Source: Streptomyces californicus (GTDB lineage: Bacteria; Actinomycetota; Actinomycetes; Streptomycetales; Streptomycetaceae). From it: a stretch of 64,000 nt of DNA. The stretch lies in contig NZ_JNZZ01000008.1 in the NCBI RefSeq assembly GCF_000717645.1, forward strand, positions 186,001 through 250,000. Direction: 5' to 3'. Below, in pieces: positions 28,323 to 36,123 of this stretch. The notes beneath the pieces were generated by a model. The model did no database searches and was not told where the DNA came from. It was given only the letters and a program-made list of their open reading frames with translations. The position numbers and the translations under genes are program-made. How positions within the stretch are numbered: position 1 is the first letter of the stretch; each line of letters starts with the position of its first letter.

Positions 28323-29513
28323 ATGAGCACGAAGGACTTCGTCGAGAAGGACTACTACAAGGTTCTCGGCGTCCCCAAGGACGCCACCGACGCCGAGGTC
28401 AAGAAGGCGTACCGGAAGCTCGCCCGCGAGAACCACCCGGACGCCAACAAGGGCGACGCCAAGGCGGAGGAGCGCTTCAAGGAGATCTCCGAGGCGAACG
28501 ACGTCCTCGGCGACCCCAAGAAGCGCAAGGAGTACGACGAGGCGCGCGCCCTCTTCGGCAACGGCGGCTTCCGGCCCGGCCCCGGTGGTGCGGGCGGCAA
28601 CTTCAACTTCGACCTGGGCGACCTCTTCGGCGGGGGCGCGCAGGGCGGCGGACAGGGCGGCGCGGGCGGCGGCTTCGGCGGCGGGGGCGGTCTCGGCGAC
28701 GTCTTCGGCGGGCTGTTCAACCGCGGCGGCGCGGGCACCCGCGTCCAGCCGAAGCGCGGCCAGGACATCGAGTCCGAGGTGACGCTCAGCTTCACCGAGG
28801 CGGTCGACGGGGCCACGGTCCCGCTGCGGATGTCCAGTCAGGCGCCCTGCAAGGCGTGTTCCGGCACCGGCGACAAGAACGGCACCCCCCGGGTCTGCCC
28901 GACCTGCGTCGGCACCGGCCAGGTCTCGCGCGGCAGCGGCGGCGGCTTCTCGCTCACCGATCCCTGTGTGGACTGCAAGGGCCGGGGCCTCATCGCCCAG
29001 GACCCCTGCGACGTCTGCAAGGGCAGCGGCCGGGCGAAGTCGGCGCGCACCATGCAGGTGCGGATCCCGGCGGGCGTCTCCGACGGCCAGCGGATCCGGC
29101 TGCGCGGCAAGGGCGGCGCGGGCGAGCGCGGCGGACCGGCCGGCGACCTCTACGTCGTCGTCCACGTCGACGCCCACCCCGTCTTCGGCCGCAAGGGCGA
29201 CAACCTCACCGTCACCGTGCCCGTCACCTTCCCGGAGGCGACGCTCGGCGGCGAGGTCAAGGTCCCCACGCTCGGCGGCCCCCCGGTCACGCTGAAACTC
29301 CCCGCCGGCACCCCCAACGGGCGTACGATGCGCGCCCGGGGCAAGGGCGCGGTGCGCAAGGACGGCACCCGCGGCGACCTGCTGGTCACCGTCGAGGTCG
29401 CGGTCCCCGGGGAGCTGGACGAGGAGGCCCGGGACGCCCTGGATGCCTACCGGAAGGCGACCGCGGACGAGGACCCGCGGGCGGAACTGTTCCAGGCGGC
29501 GAAGGGAGCTTGA
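28323..29513 (+). CDS. dnaJ: Chaperone protein DnaJ (Hsp40, class A)
   Basis: The 396-residue protein begins with a J domain (about 10-75) containing the HPD tripeptide (RENHPDANKG), which stimulates DnaK ATPase. A Gly/Phe-rich linker is long here (about 80-140). Four zinc-binding repeats follow: CKACSGTG, CPTCVGTG, CVDCKGRG and CDVCKGSG. The C-terminal substrate-binding domains end the protein. It lies 93 bases after grpE with GGAAGGAGG before the ATG. Confidence 0.98.
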   Translation: MSTKDFVEKDYYKVLGVPKDATDAEVKKAYRKLARENHPDANKGDAKAEERFKEISEANDVLGDPKKRKEYDEARALFGNGGFRPGPGGAGGNFNFDLGDLFGGGAQGGGQGGAGGGFGGGGGLGDVFGGLFNRGGAGTRVQPKRGQDIESEVTLSFTEAVDGATVPLRMSSQAPCKACSGTGDKNGTPRVCPTCVGTGQVSRGSGGGFSLTDPCVDCKGRGLIAQDPCDVCKGSGRAKSARTMQVRIPAGVSDGQRIRLRGKGGAGERGGPAGDLYVVVHVDAHPVFGRKGDNLTVTVPVTFPEATLGGEVKVPTLGGPPVTLKLPAGTPNGRTMRARGKGAVRKDGTRGDLLVTVEVAVPGELDEEARDALDAYRKATADEDPRAELFQAAKGA

Positions 29514-29514
29514 G

Positions 29515-29967
29515 ATGGACGGCCGTCGACGCAATCCGTACCAGCTGACCGATGAGACACCGGTGTACGTGATCTCGATCGCGGCCCAGCTCTCGGGCCT
29601 CCACCCGCAGACGCTGCGCCAGTACGACCGCCTCGGCCTGGTCTCGCCGGACCGCACGGCCGGGCGCGGTCGGCGCTACTCGGCCCGCGACATCGAACTG
29701 CTGCGCACCGTGCAGCAGTTGTCGCAGGACGAGGGCATCAACCTGGCGGGCATCAAGCGCATCATCGAGCTGGAGAACCAGGTCACCGCGCTCCAGCAGC
29801 GCGTCGCCGAACTGTCGGCGGCGGTGGACGGCGCGGCGGTCGCCATGCGGCAGCGCGAGGCCCAGGTCCACGCCTCGTACCGCCGCGACCTGGTGCCCTA
29901 CCAGGACGTGCAGCAGACCAGCGCCCTGGTGGTCTGGCGGCCGAAGCCGAAGCGGCCGACGGAGTAG
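29515..29967 (+). CDS. hspR: Heat-shock repressor HspR (MerR family)
   Basis: This 150-residue MerR-type regulator has the winged helix at about residues 13-75 (YVISIAAQLSGLHPQTLRQY, then DRLGLVSPDRT...RRYSARDIELL). A dimerising coiled coil follows (RIIELENQVTALQQRVAELS). It represses dnaK, clpB and related genes by binding HAIR elements, three of which are in this window. The ATG at 29515 is one base after the dnaJ stop, with GAAGGGAG inside the end of dnaJ. Confidence 0.96.
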   Translation: MDGRRRNPYQLTDETPVYVISIAAQLSGLHPQTLRQYDRLGLVSPDRTAGRGRRYSARDIELLRTVQQLSQDEGINLAGIKRIIELENQVTALQQRVAELSAAVDGAAVAMRQREAQVHASYRRDLVPYQDVQQTSALVVWRPKPKRPTE

Positions 29968-30023
29968 CGGCACCGGCCGGCGGAGCCGTAGCGCCGGCCG
30001 GCGGTGGCCCACCCGTACGGAGA

Positions 30024-30066
30024 GGGGGCCGGGAGAGCGGATCGCACGCTCTCCCGGCCCCCTTTT
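30024..30066 (+). terminator. Intrinsic terminator of the dnaK operon
   Basis: A perfect 16-bp stem (gggggccgggagagcg and its complement) with a 7-base loop is followed by TTTT. It lies 57 bases after hspR. Confidence 0.92.
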
Positions 30067-30178
30067 CGCGTGCGCGGCGCGCGTGGCTTCTCCGGGTCGG
30101 GGCCGGGTGCGGGGCGCGTGGACGTCACCACCCGCGTACGCCCTCCGCCCGGCCCGCTCCGGGCGGTGGCCGTGCCCG

Positions 30179-30703
30179 CTACGGCAGGAACTCGCTGACC
30201 GTCTCGACCAGCATCATCCACATCGGCTGACCGCCGGTGCCGAAGGCGGCCGCCAGCGCGTAGGCGATCGCCGCGTCGAGGGGCTTCGGTTCGGCCCCCT
30301 CCCGCCACTCGGCCAGGACCCGGCCGTCGCCCCCCGAGGAGAAGTCCCCGACGCGCTTGCCGTCGCGGAGCAGCCGGCTGCTCGGGATGGAGTCGGGCAC
30401 GAGCCGGTAGGACGTGCCCGCGCAGCGGACGTCGACCCGGTAGGAACGGCGGCGCAGCTTCCCCTTGCCCGGCTTGATCGTCGCCTCCCGCCCGTCCACG
30501 GTGAGGGTGAGGTGGCGGGGGTCGCGGGTGCCGATGGCGATGTGGTCGTCGGCCGCCACGCCGGGGGCACGGGTGAGGACGACGCGCGGTATGCGTTCGC
30601 CGCTCACGACGAGCTTCTCGCCGTGGTCTCCGGTGAGTTCGACCAGGATGTCCCCGAACCGGTCGTCCTCGACGGCGGCGGGCAGGGGCGTGGTGTCGGT
30701 CAT
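30179..30703 (-). CDS. Conserved-looking protein, unknown function
   Basis: The product has about 174 residues from MTDTTPLPAAVEDD. I do not recognise the family. The middle is beta-rich (GEKLVVSGERIPRVVLTRAP, HLTLTVDGREATIK, YRVDVRCAGTSYRLVP), then SRLLRDGKRVGDFSSG, and the end is a helix (AAIAYALAAAFGTG, then MLVETVSEFLP). The beta-strand pattern slightly recalls tubby/LURP-type membrane-binding folds, which is only an impression. It lies 58 bases downstream of the regulator array on the same strand. Confidence 0.6.
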   Translation of the reverse strand: MTDTTPLPAAVEDDRFGDILVELTGDHGEKLVVSGERIPRVVLTRAPGVAADDHIAIGTRDPRHLTLTVDGREATIKPGKGKLRRRSYRVDVRCAGTSYRLVPDSIPSSRLLRDGKRVGDFSSGGDGRVLAEWREGAEPKPLDAAIAYALAAAFGTGGQPMWMMLVETVSEFLP

Positions 30704-30761
30704 CTGGGCTTCGTGGTCCTCGGGTCGGTCCGGGTGGGCGCCGGTGGAGCGCCGCACCGGC

Positions 30762-31738
30762 TCAGTCGCGCCGGTGCGCCTCTACGATGCCCGAGCCGAT
30801 GAGGAGGGCGCCGAGGTGGGTGCGGCTGGTGGCGCCGAGGGTCTGCGTGAGTCTGGCGATGTGGGAGCGGCAGGTGCGGACGCTGATGCCCATCCTGCGG
30901 GCGATGACGTCCGCAGCGGCTCTCCGAAGGGCGTGGCGCCCGCCCACAGGACGTCGTAGACGTGGGCGAGATAGCGGACGAGGGCCGGGTGGGTGACGCA
31001 CAGCGCGACGTCGCGTTCGGGCGAGATCGAGATGTAGGCGGACCGGTCGAAGACGAACATCCGCTCTGCGGTCTGCTCCATGGTGCGGATCTGCAGGTCC
31101 CCTTGGGGCAGCCGGTCCACGTACTGCTTCAGGTTCATGTTGTAGCGCGCGGAGTGCTGGTACAGGTGGCGCATGGACACCCCGCGCCGAAGGGGCTCGA
31201 TGGCGCTCTGCCGGGCCTGTTCGAGCATGACGTCGGGGCGCTTGCTGCCGGGGTGCAGGGTCAGGATGCGCTTCCGGGCCGCCTTTCCCGCCTCCGCGAC
31301 GGCGGCCTGGATGGCGGGCTTCCCCTGGATCACCGTCATGGCCGGGTCGTCGGAGGAGCCGGTGAGCGGGGCGAGCGGGGCCAGCGCTTCGACGAGGGCG
31401 GCCGACGCGGCCACCCGGGCGTGGATGTCGCGGGTGAGGGGCGCGAGGAGTTCCGTCAGGGCGGCGGCCGCCGGTACGGGCAGCCGTCTGCCGGGGTCGT
31501 GCGGGTCGGGGCGGAGCAGCCCGAGCCGGGTGAGGCACGGTACGCGGTCGGCTTCGGCCGCGGTGACGCCTCCCCGCTGGAGCGCGTCGGTGTAGAGCAG
31601 CCGAGCCGGCGCGCAGAGTTCCTCCGGGCCGTGGTGGGGGTGGGGCGTTCCGCTCGCGCCGTCCTCCGGGCCGTGGCCGGTGGGGGGCGTTCCGCTCGTG
31701 CCGTCCTCCGGCACCGTCGGCCCGCTCATCGCCGTCAT
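30762..31738 (-). pseudogene. LuxR-type regulator, copy a, frameshifted with partial HTH
   Basis: The N-terminal sensor part (ELCAPARLLYTDALQRGGV through YLAHVYDVLWAGATPFGEP) aligns with its three neighbours. Just after that the frame shifts: the DNA still encodes VIARRMGISVRTCRSHIARL and the family C-terminus, but in another frame, and the segment carrying the first HTH helix is missing. Without a programmed shift the protein would end in a nonsense Ser/Ala/Pro tail. It starts 4 bases after the stop of copy b, so it was once cotranscribed with it. Confidence 0.75.
30784..30899. repeat. Near-identical HTH segment, copy a
   Basis: About 116 bases match 31768-31883 with one mismatch seen, and 32765-32880 with a few. 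Such identity greatly exceeds that of the rest of the paralogous genes and suggests recent gene conversion or duplication. Confidence 0.85.
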
Positions 31739-31742
31739 GGGA

Positions 31743-32639
31743 TCAGACCCCGCCGGGCTCGTCCTCGACGATGCCCGAGCCGACGAGGAGGGCGCCGAGG
31801 TGGGTGCGGCTGGTGGCGCCGAGGGTCTGCGTGAGTCTGGCGATGTGGGAGCGGCAGGTGCGGACGCTGATGCCCATCCTGCGCGGCAGGGGGTCGTCGT
31901 ACGGAGTCGCCCGCGCCCAGAGCACTTCGTACGTGTGGACCAGGTAGCGCACGAGGGCGGGGTGGCGGATTACCAGAGCGGACTCGGTGCCGGGGGCCGC
32001 GGGGAGGTACGCGGTCTCCCGGTCGAACACGATCAGGCGGTCGATCGCCTGCTCCATCGTGCGTACTTCCAGGTGCTCCGGGCCCAGGTGGTCCAGATAG
32101 GCGGCGAAGCGCCTGCTGTAGCGCACCGGATGCTGGTAGAGGTGGCGCAGGCGTCCGCCCGCCTCGATGACGGCCTGCGCGTTCTCCAGCCCCGCGCGCA
32201 GGTTGGTGACCATCCGGTTGCCGCCCGGTTGAGCGGTGAGGACTTCGCTCCGTGCGGCGCGGGACGCCTCCCGCAGCGAGTCCATGATCCGGTCGTTCCC
32301 GTGGATGACGGTGATCGTCGGATCGGAGGGAGGGGGCGCGAGCGAGGCGAAGGGGAGCAGGGTGTCGAGGAGCGCGGCGGCGTCGGAGAGGTGGTCGGAG
32401 ACCTCGCGCGCGAACGGGATGAGGAGGCGCGTGAGCGCGGCCGGTGCGGGTAACGGCAGCATCCACCGGTCGTCGTTCGGGTCGGGGTGGACCAGCGCGC
32501 GACGAACGAGGCACGGCGCGGCGACGAGATCGGACCGTGCGACGCGGCCCTCCCGCAGTGCGGTCGCGTACAACGCCGTCGCCGACTCGCAGAGTCCGTC
32601 GACGGCATGCGCTCCCGCCGTGTTCGACGTCACGCACAT
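31743..32639 (-). CDS. LuxR-type regulator, copy b, shortened HTH
   Basis: This 298-residue protein keeps the sensor half (LCESATALYATALREGRVAR, TVIHGNDRIMDS, YQHPVRYSRRF, VRTMEQAIDRLIVFDRET). It then goes directly from ATPYDDPLP into RRMGISVRTCRSHIARLTQT. Compared with copy c, about 30 residues covering the first HTH helix (QRDIARLLTEGHVDDVVA) are absent, in frame. The recognition helix remains, so DNA binding may be impaired or altered. ATG 32639 has AAGGGA 7 bases upstream. The sensor half resembles the TrmB-like effector region seen in Streptomyces regulators; the ligand is unknown. Confidence 0.75.
   Translation of the reverse strand: MCVTSNTAGAHAVDGLCESATALYATALREGRVARSDLVAAPCLVRRALVHPDPNDDRWMLPLPAPAALTRLLIPFAREVSDHLSDAAALLDTLLPFASLAPPPSDPTITVIHGNDRIMDSLREASRAARSEVLTAQPGGNRMVTNLRAGLENAQAVIEAGGRLRHLYQHPVRYSRRFAAYLDHLGPEHLEVRTMEQAIDRLIVFDRETAYLPAAPGTESALVIRHPALVRYLVHTYEVLWARATPYDDPLPRRMGISVRTCRSHIARLTQTLGATSRTHLGALLVGSGIVEDEPGGV
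31768..31883. repeat. Near-identical HTH segment, copy b
   Basis: See the copy at 30784-30899. In this copy the identity stops at catcctgcg, which is exactly where the in-frame deletion of the first HTH helix begins. Confidence 0.85.
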
Positions 32640-32718
32640 GTGCTGATCCCTTTCTCGTGTGGCTGCCCGGCCGGCGAAGGCCGCGGTGGTGTACGGGTGT
32701 GAGGCCCCCGCAGGGCGA

Positions 32719-33729
32719 TCAGCCGGCTCCCCGAGGCGAGAGGCGCTTCGCGTCGGGCGCTTCCACGATCCCCGACTCGACGAGGAGGGCGCCGAGGTGG
32801 GTGCGGCTGGTGGCGCCGAGGCTCTGCGTGAGTCTGGCGATGTGGGAGCGGCAGGTGCGGACGCTGATGCCCATCCTGCGGGCGACGACGTCATCGACGT
32901 GGCCCTCGGTGAGAAGGCGGGCGATGTCGCGCTGGACCGCGGTGACCTGGATCTCCGGTCCGGCCGTGCGATGGTTCTCGGCCAGCGGGACGGCATGCGC
33001 CCAGAGGACTTCGTAGACCTGGACGAGGTAGGAGACCACGGCCGGTTGGCTGATGCGGAGCGCGGCGGTGCGATCGTCCGAAGCGGGGACGTAGGCGGTC
33101 GCACGGTCGATGATGATGAGCTGTTCGACCGTCACCTCGGTCGTGCGCACCTGGACGTGCTGGGCGGGTACGTCGGCGAGGTGGCCCCGGACCCGGCTGC
33201 TGTAGCGGGCCGCGTGCTCGTAGATGTGCCGGATGCGGACACCGCGGCCGATCGCGGTGCGAGCATCGGCCCGTGCGGCCGACAGCGAGGCGGGGGCGTG
33301 GCCGGTGCCGGGCTGGGCGGTGAGTATCTCGTCGGTGGCCGTGGCGGCGGCCTGGTCGACGGACGCCTGGATGGCGGCGACCCCCTCCAGCACGGTGATC
33401 GCCAGGTCGGGGTCGCCGGGCGGGACGGAGCTGAGCGGCAGGAGCGACCGGCTCAGCGTGGCGGCGAGTCGCAGTTGCTCATCGATCTTCCGGGAGACGG
33501 GCCGCAGCAGCTCGCCCAGGGCGGCGGACGGTGGTACCGGACGCAGCCAGGCGTCGTCCCACGGATCGGGGCGCAACAGGGACAGTTCGACGAGGCAGGG
33601 AGCGGCGGACGTCTCGGTCCGTGCCATCCGGCCGGTTCGCAGAGCCGCCCCGTACAACCGGAGGGCCGCTTCGCACAACTCGGCCTCTCCATGAGGAGAG
33701 TGCCCTGCTCTGTCGCGTTCGGTGAACAT
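32719..33729 (-). CDS. LuxR-type regulator, copy c, complete
   Basis: The 336-residue protein has a sensor half (about 1-255: ELCEAALRLYGAALRTGRMA, ITVLEGVAAIQASV, YEHAARYSSRV, VRTTEVTVEQLIIIDRATAY) and a full C-terminal HTH (QRDIARLLTEGHVDDVVARR, then MGISVRTCRSHIARLTQSLG). This is the reference copy against which a and b are truncated. The start at 33729 has GGGGGGATT just upstream. It precedes copy b by 79 bases on the same strand. Confidence 0.82.
   Translation of the reverse strand: MFTERDRAGHSPHGEAELCEAALRLYGAALRTGRMARTETSAAPCLVELSLLRPDPWDDAWLRPVPPSAALGELLRPVSRKIDEQLRLAATLSRSLLPLSSVPPGDPDLAITVLEGVAAIQASVDQAAATATDEILTAQPGTGHAPASLSAARADARTAIGRGVRIRHIYEHAARYSSRVRGHLADVPAQHVQVRTTEVTVEQLIIIDRATAYVPASDDRTAALRISQPAVVSYLVQVYEVLWAHAVPLAENHRTAGPEIQVTAVQRDIARLLTEGHVDDVVARRMGISVRTCRSHIARLTQSLGATSRTHLGALLVESGIVEAPDAKRLSPRGAG
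32765..32880. repeat. Near-identical HTH segment, copy c
   Basis: This is the third copy, embedded in an intact HTH. It shares ctgcgtgagtctggcgatgt and the flanking sequence with copies a and b. Confidence 0.85.
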
Positions 33730-33904
33730 TTGGAATCCCCCCGCTTCGTGCAGTGCAGTAAGTGGACGGTGGCGCCAGCCTAGTTGTGGGGGGATCGTGG
33801 ACGTGTCGGGGGAGCGGGGAACTCCCCCGGCGAGCCCGGGCATGGTCGTGCTCTCCCCCTTTGTGCGGCCATGCTCCGGGCCCCGGGGGCGTGGGCCCGA
33901 GCTT

Positions 33905-34888
33905 TCAGGTGTTCCGGTCCAGGATTCCGGAACGTGCGATCAGATAGCCGAGTTGGGCGCGACTGCTGCTGCCCAGGGTGGCGGAGAGCTTGGCCACATG
34001 GGCACGGCAGGTACGAACGTTCATCCCCAGGCGGCGGGCGATGGAGTCGTCCACGTGCCCCTCCACGAGCAGTTGCGCGATCGAGCGCTGGACGCCACTG
34101 ATCCCCTGCGGCATCGGGTCGTACTTGACCTCTTCGAGGAGGGGGGCGGCCCGCGTCCACAGCTGCTCGAAGACCTTCACAAGATATTCGACGAGACCGG
34201 GGTGGCGGAGTTCCAGCGCGACTTGGCGGTCATCCTGGGCGGGTATGAAGGCGACCGTGCGATCGAAGACGATGAGACGCTCGATGAGCTCCTCGAGTGT
34301 CCGGATCTCCACGTTGTCGCCGGCGATACGCTCGGCGTAAGCCAGGGTGCTGGGGCTGTGGCGCGCCGTGTGCTGGTACAGGGTCCGGATGCGTACTCCC
34401 CGGTGGACGACGGACAGTCCACGCTCCAGCGGCTTGCTGAGCTGGTCCTCGTTTCGCCCGCCCCCCGGCTGGACGGTGAGCACTTCTGTCCGGCATTCCG
34501 TGGTCGCGTGGTCGAGCGCCGCGTTGATCCGGTTGACTCCTTCCAGCACGGTGATGGCGTGCGTCAGGGGCGGGCCCTGTGCGCTGATGTCCATGAACGG
34601 CTCGAAGGACTCGGTCAGTTGCAGGGAATGCCTTCTGCGTTCCTGGATCTCGCGTTCAATGGGATGGAGATGCTGCGCCAACGCTGCTGAAGGAGGAACC
34701 GGACGGAGCCAGTTCGGATCATCCGGGTCGGGGTGGAGCAGCGCGAACTCCATCAGACACGGGGCGGGCGTGAGTTCGGAGCGGGCTATGCGACCCGATC
34801 GAAGTGCGGTGGCGTAAAGACGTCCCCCTGCCTCGCACAGTTCGGTGATCGCGTGAGGATGTGTCGTCTTTATGTGGCTTTTGGTCAT
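33905..34888 (-). CDS. LuxR-type regulator, copy d, complete
   Basis: The 327-residue paralogue starts MTKSHIKTTHPHAITELCEA, with GGTGGAG close to the ATG. The sensor half keeps the family marks (ITVLEGVNRINAALDH, LYQHTARHSPSTLAYAE, IRTLEELIERLIVFDRTVAF). The HTH is complete (QRSIAQLLVEGHVDDSIARR, then LGMNVRTCRAHVAKLSATLG) but more diverged from a-c, and it does not share the near-identical DNA segment. It is divergent from the peptide gene 110 bases away, which makes it the best candidate for direct control of that gene. It is separated from copy c by 175 bases. Confidence 0.82.
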   Translation of the reverse strand: MTKSHIKTTHPHAITELCEAGGRLYATALRSGRIARSELTPAPCLMEFALLHPDPDDPNWLRPVPPSAALAQHLHPIEREIQERRRHSLQLTESFEPFMDISAQGPPLTHAITVLEGVNRINAALDHATTECRTEVLTVQPGGGRNEDQLSKPLERGLSVVHRGVRIRTLYQHTARHSPSTLAYAERIAGDNVEIRTLEELIERLIVFDRTVAFIPAQDDRQVALELRHPGLVEYLVKVFEQLWTRAAPLLEEVKYDPMPQGISGVQRSIAQLLVEGHVDDSIARRLGMNVRTCRAHVAKLSATLGSSSRAQLGYLIARSGILDRNT

Positions 34889-34901
34889 TTCTCCACCCCC
34901 C

Positions 34902-34925
34902 ATGTTCCTGAACATTCAGGAACAT
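34902..34925. promoter_or_regulatory. 24-bp palindrome between regulator d and the peptide gene
   Basis: The arms atgttcctga and tcaggaacat are perfect 10-bp complements around acat. It begins 14 bases before the start codon of regulator d and lies 74 bases before the peptide gene start. Its position suits an operator controlling both divergent units; a LuxR-type dimer is a natural candidate ligand. Confidence 0.6.
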
Positions 34926-34998
34926 GATGCATCGATCCAGTGGTGTTCACGTGCCCGGATGGGACATCGTCTGAAGTGCGGGGGAGAGGAATCCACAA

Positions 34999-35220
34999 GT
35001 GAGGACGAAGCCGACTATGTACAAGCGAATGCTTCGCTCGGCGCTTGCCGCCTCGTTCGTCGCGGCCGTTGGACTCGGGCTGACGGGCGTCGGCGTCACG
35101 GCAGGCAGCAGCGAGCAGAGCGAAGTCCAGGCCGCAGCACCCACTGACATTGGCTGGATCGCGCCGGCTGCGGTCCCGGGCGACATCGGATGGAACTCCC
35201 AGGCCGGCGTGGGCGCATGA
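34999..35220 (+). CDS. Short secreted peptide precursor with duplicated DIGW motif
   Basis: The 73-residue product has a basic n-region (MRTKPTMYKRMLR), a hydrophobic core (SALAASFVAAVGLGLTGVGV) and a likely Sec cleavage either after TAG or after VQA. The remainder, about 26 residues, contains PTDIGWIAPAAVPGDIGWN, i.e. two DIGW tetrapeptides 13 residues apart, and ends GVGA. GTG 34999 has GGAGAGGA 8 bases upstream; ATG 35017 is an alternative. Its stop overlaps the next start (ATGA). A short exported peptide with an internal repeat beside four sensor-type regulators suggests a signalling or modified peptide, but no known family is recognised. Confidence 0.65.
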   Translation: MRTKPTMYKRMLRSALAASFVAAVGLGLTGVGVTAGSSEQSEVQAAAPTDIGWIAPAAVPGDIGWNSQAGVGA

Positions 35221-35537
35221 GCACCCCGCCGGACGACCGCACCTTTCGGCGTGAGATGGCCAGCGCCTACCGCTCAGGGTGGCATTTCATCGATCTGCTC
35301 ACGGCGCTGCCCGGCCGTGGCGACTCGTTGATGGTCACCCTGTTCGGAGAGCCGGTCGTCGTGGTGATGGAAGAGGACGAGGACGTCCGTGCCTATCGCT
35401 GTCTCCGCCGGCCGCGTGGTGCTCCGCAGCCGGTTCGCTGTGCCGTCAGGTACGGCATGATCTTCGTCAACCTCGATCAGCGGGACCACGAGCTGTTCGA
35501 CGCAGAACCCCTTTCCGCCACCCCCCGCAGCGCCTGA
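35217..35537 (+). CDS. Small Rieske-like protein lacking the usual cluster ligands
   Basis: The protein has 106 residues, starting at the ATG that overlaps the peptide-gene stop. The pattern YRSGWHFIDLLTALP, then MVTLFGEPVVVVMEEDEDVR, then YGMIFVNLD resembles the Rieske domain of ring-hydroxylating oxygenases (entry helix, LLGEPVVVVRDEDG-type strands, and GLVFVNLD exit). The CxH and CxxH ligand pairs are not present: only YRCLRRPRG and PVRCAVRYG remain, and the segment between is shortened. It therefore probably does not bind a Rieske cluster. Translational coupling suggests it acts with the peptide, for example as partner, carrier or modifying factor. Confidence 0.55.
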   Translation: MSTPPDDRTFRREMASAYRSGWHFIDLLTALPGRGDSLMVTLFGEPVVVVMEEDEDVRAYRCLRRPRGAPQPVRCAVRYGMIFVNLDQRDHELFDAEPLSATPRSA

Positions 35538-35580
35538 GCGATTCCCCCGTCGTCACCTGTCGCTCCAGGCGCTTCCCCCA

Positions 35581-35623
35581 CACAGCGGCGCCACCGTGAC
35601 CTGAACACGGTGGCGCCGTTGTG
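35581..35623 (+). terminator. Hairpin terminator of the peptide unit
   Basis: An 18-bp stem (cacagcggcgccaccgtg with its near-complement, one G-T pair) and a 7-base loop lie 43 bases after the Rieske-like gene. Confidence 0.75.
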
Positions 35624-35627
35624 CTGC

Positions 35628-35690
35628 TCCGGGGCCGGAGGCCGGGGCCGGGGCCGGAGCCGGAGGCCGGTGCCCGGGGCCGGAGCCCGT
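35628..35690. repeat. Short tandem repeat rich in ggggccgga
   Basis: A run of degenerate 6- to 9-bp units (ggggccggaggccggggccg...) fills the gap before the PNPOx-like gene end. No function is apparent. Confidence 0.6.
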
Positions 35691-35721
35691 ACGGCCCCGG
35701 GCCGTACGCGGGCGGCCCGCC

Positions 35722-36123
35722 TCAGGGCTTGCCGAGGGCCCGGTCGAGGGTGATCTCGATGACGACCCGGGTCGGATTGACCCGCGGGGGCCGTCCGTAG
35801 CGCACCTCGTGCCGGGCCTCGGCGTCCTTGACGGCCTCCGGCTCGGTGCGGATGACCGCGCGGCCCTCCAGGGTCGCCCAGCGGGCCCGGTCGATCTGGC
35901 AGACGGCCACGCGCGCGCCCTCGGGCCCCGCCGCGCGGATGTGGGCGACCTTGCGGCTCCCCCCGTCGGTGATCACGCGCGCCACCCCGGCGTCCGGGTC
36001 GTACGTCACGCAGACCGGCACCACGTGCGGTGTGCCGTCCGGGCGGGGGGTCGTCAGCGTGGACAGGTGGCTCTCGCGCCAGAACGCGACGTATTCGGGT
36101 GAGGGGTTGCGTACGTCTGCCAT
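35722..36123 (-). CDS. PNPOx-like (split-barrel flavin/F420-type) oxidoreductase
   Basis: The 133-residue protein starts MADVRNPSPEYVAFWRESHL. The split-barrel pattern is clear: STLTTPRPDGTPHVVPVCVT, then ARVITDGGSRKVAHIRA, VAVCQIDRARWATLEGRAVI, and PTRVVIEITLDRALG. Many actinobacterial members of this size use cofactor F420 or bind FMN. The substrate is unknown. The frame remains open upstream but the ATG at 36123 begins at the conserved N-terminus. Confidence 0.85.
   Translation of the reverse strand: MADVRNPSPEYVAFWRESHLSTLTTPRPDGTPHVVPVCVTYDPDAGVARVITDGGSRKVAHIRAAGPEGARVAVCQIDRARWATLEGRAVIRTEPEAVKDAEARHEVRYGRPPRVNPTRVVIEITLDRALGKP

Noticed and set aside
30762..31738. Programmed frameshift in regulator copy a
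   Set aside because: No slippery heptamer or downstream pseudoknot is evident at the shift, and the HTH segment is also partly deleted, so decay is the simpler reading.
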